Shown here in pieces: positions 60,261-64,000 of a stretch of 64,000 bases of DNA. Both the position numbers and the translations under genes were made by a program. The notes beneath the pieces are model-generated. The model saw nothing but the letters and a program-made list of their open reading frames with translations, did no database searches and was not told where the DNA came from. This DNA comes from JACCXG01 sp963836735 (GTDB lineage Bacteria; Acidobacteriota; Vicinamibacteria; Vicinamibacterales; 2-12-FULL-66-21): positions 310,001-374,000 of the forward strand of contig CAWIKP010000018.1 of the NCBI GenBank assembly GCA_963836735.1, written 5' to 3'. Numbering within the stretch: position 1 is the stretch's first letter; every line of letters starts with the position of its first letter.

Positions 60261-61115
60261 TCAGAACCGGTAAACGAAGTTCACCACTGGGAACGCGAAC
60301 GTCGAGCCGTCGGTAAACGCGATCGCGAGCACGAGATCCGCCGCCAGGCGCTCGCCGAAGAAGCGAAACCCGCCCGAGGTCACGACCGTCCCGTCCCATG
60401 CGTAGTTCTCGGTAATCCACTTGATGTTCCTTCCCGCCGGCGCCTCGCCACCAACCATCGCCACCGCACTCTGCACGCCCTGCGACGAGTACGCCGCGCC
60501 GGCGCCGAGCGTGAACGCGCCTCCCGACGTTTCCTTCGTGAAGACCCCGTAGCCGACGCCGACGTTTTCATCGCCGGCAAAAGCATGGAGCACACCAACC
60601 GACGCGTAGTTTCCGTTTCCTGCATAGACCTGGAGCTTCGGAGTGACCCAGTAGGGCCGGTCCCAGTCGCCGCCGCTGAACACGAGCGGGGTTCCGGCGC
60701 CGACCGAGAACCGGTCCGTGATTCCCACTTGAACGAACGGGGCAAGACCCTGATAGACGCCGAGGTATGCCTGTCCGCGCGGCATTGCGCGGCCGGTCGG
60801 GCCAAAGGCGAGCCGCGTGCTGTTGGGATCCTCGCGACGGAACTCGCCTCGGATCATTCGTCCGACGACCGGACGCAGCGAAGCGATCCGTGTCCTGGGC
60901 GTCGTCAGCGCCGCTCCTGACGTGGTGCGGAAGACGACTTCCGTCTCGGACTCGCCCTCGATCTGACCGTATACACGAGACCCGTCATTCAAGAGCAGCT
61001 CGTAGACGGTCTGCACGTACGGCGATTGCCCCTCGGCGGGTGACCCGAGCGCGATCGTTGCCGCGGTGAGGAGAAGGACCGCCGCCGCCGTCGTCACAAC
61101 GATGTGCCTGTTCAT
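60261..61115 (-). CDS. Predicted outer-membrane-type protein
   Basis: A 284-residue exported protein with signal peptide VVTTAAAVLLLTAATIALG. An N-terminal SM-like or short beta segment (YELLLNDGSRVYGQIEGESE) is followed by alternating strands such as FVQVGITDRFSVGAGTPLVF. The C-terminus VNFVYRF is aromatic, as expected for BAM-inserted barrels. ATG 61115 overlaps the stop of the FAD-binding oxidase by ATGA, so the two are co-translated. Function is unknown. Confidence 0.72.
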   Translation of the reverse strand: MNRHIVVTTAAAVLLLTAATIALGSPAEGQSPYVQTVYELLLNDGSRVYGQIEGESETEVVFRTTSGAALTTPRTRIASLRPVVGRMIRGEFRREDPNSTRLAFGPTGRAMPRGQAYLGVYQGLAPFVQVGITDRFSVGAGTPLVFSGGDWDRPYWVTPKLQVYAGNGNYASVGVLHAFAGDENVGVGYGVFTKETSGGAFTLGAGAAYSSQGVQSAVAMVGGEAPAGRNIKWITENYAWDGTVVTSGGFRFFGERLAADLVLAIAFTDGSTFAFPVVNFVYRF

Positions 61116-62580
61116 GATGCGCTCCCGAGAAGCCGTTCGTGGTGGGTGAACCAGTCGCTGCGAAACACTGTCCCTGGATCGAGGCGTCGTTTTTCCTGCA
61201 GGAATTCCTGGATACGCGGATGGCCGGCGAGCACCTGCCGTGCGTCGGCCCAGCGGTGATACGTGAGGTAGTAGCTGCCGCCGAGCTCGATCGCGCGATC
61301 GATCAGCCTGCGGAAGTCGGCCGCCGCCTTGGCCAGGCCCTCGGGCGTGTGCTCCACGTGCAGATTGAAGACGATGCAGGCCCAGCGCTGGCGAGCCCAC
61401 GCCAGCACGGTCTCGTCGTCCGCGCTCGATTACCCGGATGGTGCCGTAGATGATGTCGGTCCCGTGCTGCCGCGCGTCGGCGCGGACCGCGTGCATGAAC
61501 GCCGGCAGCGTCGACCGCGGGCACGAAGAGCTCGGTGATCATCTCGCTGCCCTTCACGCGGCCGCCGAGCTCCGCATCGAGGTCGACGTGGTACGACTCC
61601 GGATATTCGGAGAGCTGGTGGGTGTCGGTCCAATAGAGCTGGCCGTCGGTCGCCATGTAGTAGCGCGAGTACTCGGCAAATGCCCGCGATTTGTCGGTGT
61701 GGGCGAGTCGAATCAGGCGCCTCCACTCCGGAGCGCCGAGCGACAACTGACTCTGGGCACACGGCAGATCCGGCGCGACCGGCCGGTAGCACGAAAACAC
61801 TCCGACCTGGAGGAACTCGCGTGAGCCCGAATCGGTGGCGAACTGGCAGTCGCCGAACTCGTAGCCCTGTCTCGTGCGCAGATCGAAAAGCTCGGGCAGG
61901 TCGTCGACGTTCGCGATGGTGACTCGCCGCTCGAGCTTGCGGCGCTGGTGCAGGCGCAGCGTGATCGTGGTGACCGGCCCGAACAGGCCGTAGCCGCCGA
62001 TCGCCAGCGAAAACAGCTCGGGGATTCATCGTCCGGCTGCACACCTGGAGGTTGCCGGCTGCATCGACGATGGAGAAGGAGTCGATGTCGGCCACGAAGG
62101 GGCGAAGGCGGAGGCCGCGACCGTGGATGTTGGCCGCCAGCGCGCCGCCGAGCGTCAGGTGGTCGGCGCCGGTCTGCTTCTGGATGATGCCCCACGCGTC
62201 CTGCTGGTCGGCGAAGGTCCAGAGCAGGTGGTTGATCAGCTGCACCCAGTCGATGCCCGCTTCAACGGTGACGAGGCCGCGTTCGCGATCGACATCGATG
62301 ACCCGGTTGAGTGCCGGTCATGTCCACGAGCGTGCCGCCGGTGCCGAACTGCTGCCCGCCCATGGCGTGACGGCCGCCGCAGATGCTGAGGGCCTGACCC
62401 GCGCCACTCGCCGCCGCCACCAGCTCCTGCAGCTCGCCGACGGCGCGCGGCCGGAGCACGCGCGCGACGTTGGTGGCATTCAGCTGCGAGTGGATGTCGT
62501 TCACCACACAGTCGTGACGCGTGCGGCCGGCGAGACGCAAGCCGCAGGAGCGTGTCCGCGGGAGTGACGATGGCGTCCAT
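61112..62580 (-). CDS. FAD-binding (PCMH-type) oxidoreductase, heavily frameshifted
   Basis: Fragments in all three frames assemble into one FAD-linked oxidase of about 490 residues, starting at ATG 62580 (MDAIVTPADTLL). Pieces in order are: NATNVARVLRPRAVGELQEL and ALSICGGRHAMGGQQFGTGG (FAD-binding 4 domain); NHLLWTFADQQDAWGIIQKQ and LTLGGALAANIHGRG; SQLSLGAPEWRRLIRLAHTD and YYMATDGQLYWTDTHQLSEY; and IVFNLHVEHTPEGLAKAAAD to FRSDWFTHHERLLGSAS. At least five frame changes are needed. This resembles the GlcD/alditol-oxidase class that oxidises hydroxyl groups with FAD. A pseudogene or a poorly sequenced stretch are both possible. Confidence 0.75.
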
Positions 62581-62666
62581 ACCCACGGACGATAGGGGCC
62601 GGGGTGCTGAGAAGTAGTGAAGGGGGAATGAAGAACACTGAAAATGCGCGGATTCTCGCCAGGAAG

Positions 62667-62697
62667 GTCAACTCCCAACGGTCCAACGGTCCAACGG
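62667..62697. repeat. Short repeat (CGGTCCAA units) with CCAACTCCCAA-type edge
   Basis: GTCAACTCCCAA at 62667 matches the outer arm of elements B and C. It is followed by tandem CGGTCCAACGGTCCAACGG. No partner arm is present nearby. It lies just beyond the stop of the minus-strand TPR gene, the placement seen for the full elements. Confidence 0.55.
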
Positions 62698-62707
62698 ACT
62701 CAACTAC

Positions 62708-64000
62708 CTACCTGGCGCGCTCCGCGAGCTTTGTCAGGATGGCGCCGAAGGCCGCGGTCCCGCGCAGTCGTGCCAGGAGGGGCTCGACCGGGATGGTCCA
62801 GCCCGAAAATGACGATTCTGGCTTGTCCAGCAGGCGGTGCAGTGCGAGGACGGCCTCGTCCCGGCGGTCCCTGACCGCGTGATGGGAAGCTTCGACCATC
62901 GACGCTTCGCCGCTGCGGCCGCCCCGCCGAAGCGACTCGATCGCCGTCTCGGCCCGGGTGAACGCGGCGGAGGCCGCCGCGCGATCGCCGTCCTGGAGGA
63001 GCGCGGCGCCGAGGCCCACGAGCGATCGTCCGTGTTCCGGAAAGAGCTCGAGCGCCTTGCGGAAGCGCGATGCCGCCGCGGCACGCGTCGCCCGTGGCCA
63101 TGTGCGCGAAGCCGGCTCCATCGTGCGCGTTCATGGCGAATTCCGGCGCGTAGAGCTGTCCCGCGCCCGAGGCGATCTCGCGGTCGAATTCGAGCAGCGC
63201 TTCAGCCGCATCGCCTCGCGCCAGTCGAACCAGGCCGAGCAGCCAGTGCAGGCCCTTGGCCGGATACCGCTGCTTCAGGTGCGCCTGGCGATCCTGGACG
63301 ATCGTGCCTTCGCGCAGCGTGGACTCGGCGCGATCGAGCGTGTCGCGCGCGATGTGCACCATGCTGCCTTCGAAATGCGAGAACGGGAAGTCCGGGTAGA
63401 GCTCGATCGCTCTTGCGACCGCCTGCAACCGTTCCTCGCCCCAGGCGGCATGGGCGAGCCGGAACTGGTTGCCCCAGTAGCCGGGCTCGAGCGCGACCGC
63501 GCGCCGGGCCGCCGCCAGCGCCTCGACCGATCTGCCGGCGCTCACGAGCAGGAACGCGAGCGTCGCGTACGCTTCCGCCAGATCCCGCTCCAGCTCGATC
63601 GCGCGCCTGACGTGATCGATCGCGCGCGCCAGCAGATCGCTTTCCGGCTGGCTGCGGGCGCGCGACATCTGGTACTGGAAGAACCGGGCATTGCCGAGTC
63701 CGACGTGCGCCGCCGCGTAGCGGGGATCGAGCGCGATGGCGCGCTCGAAGTCGGCGATCGCCGCGGGAACCACCGCCGCGTCGAGCGATTCGAGCCTCAC
63801 CCGGCCCTCGGTGAACGCCTGATAGGCCTCCAGGCTGCTCGTCTCGCGATAGTGGCGCCGCTCCGCCGGGCCCGGCTTGCCGGCGCCGAGCGCGTCGGTG
63901 AACTGCGACACGATCCGATCCTGCAGATCGAAGACCTGATCGAGCGGACCGTCGGCCTTGGCATCGGCGAGGCACTCACCGGAGGCGGCGTCGATGATGC
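62708..64000 (-). CDS. TPR protein, 5' end beyond window (one frameshift)
   Basis: The frame is open to the right window edge, so the N-terminus is missing. Visible sequence begins with IIDAASGECLADAKADGPLD and VFDLQDRIVSQF, a segment that in many bacterial proteins links an upstream signalling or DNA-binding domain to a TPR region. TPR helices follow: FERAIALDPRYAAAHVGLGN, HVRRAIELERDLAEAYATLA, EFDREIASGAGQLYAPEFAM. A frame change near 63080 leads to RFRKALELFPEHGRSLVGLG and the C-terminus. Because the head is outside the window it could be a kinase, cyclase-like or regulator protein. Confidence 0.8.

Overview
This is a GC-rich bacterial window of tightly packed genes. It most resembles Acidobacteriota, probably the Vicinamibacteria. 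The inference rests on several features seen together: two ADOP-type orphan ABC permeases (one next to a PadR regulator), two large Pkn2-type Ser/Thr kinases, a BACON-repeat lipoprotein, and short interspersed palindromes that encode FRLK(P/A)EAT-like peptides. No rRNA, tRNA, CRISPR array or prophage was recognised.

Layout. 1-6647: an AddB/AddA-type helicase-nuclease pair (AddB cut by the window edge). 6809-11868 (minus): a four-gene operon of three paralogous HlyD-family adaptors and one MacB-like permease, each overlapping the next by 4 bp, with no ATPase. 12195-15213 (minus): PadR regulator and ADOP permease. 15511-22078: two divergently transcribed membrane-bound Ser/Thr kinases with long repeat stalks. 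22093-27761: an outer-membrane-type protein, a BACON lipoprotein and an HExxH metallopeptidase. 27796-32564 (minus): an ArsR-methyltransferase fusion coupled to cobalamin-dependent methionine synthase MetH. 32766-39649: M1 aminopeptidase, alpha/beta hydrolase, M3 oligoendopeptidase, MFS transporter, cyclophilin. 39874-43175: a small Cys-rich unknown protein and a DUF349 protein. 43259-52134 (minus): histidine kinase, OmpR-type regulator, a CHAT-protease-like membrane protein and two amidohydrolases, with a group II intron (about 52137-54148) immediately before the histidine kinase start codon. 54399-64000: MFS transporter, second ADOP permease, a conserved hypothetical, flavin amine oxidase, FAD-binding oxidase with an outer-membrane-type protein, and a TPR protein running off the window.

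Three observations stand out. First, the two kinases and the CHAT protein share one design: a cytosolic catalytic head, degenerate helical repeats with a recurring F-x-P-x-H-P-x-V signature, and one membrane helix; two of the three also have a Pro-rich linker and an NTF2-like C-terminal domain. This may be an undescribed family of membrane signalling proteins with interchangeable catalytic heads. Second, palindromic elements of about 120-150 bp built from CCAAxTCCCAA-like or GGGCTCGGGACTC-like arms sit directly after stop codons across the window. They supply stop codons or C-terminal tails to some genes, and smaller 20-bp palindromes lie in or overlap coding sequence. Third, about ten genes carry frameshifts, most explicable as single-base indels. 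This pattern fits residual sequencing indels in a long-read or metagenome assembly better than gene decay, although two oxidase/amidohydrolase genes have so many that true pseudogenes remain possible.
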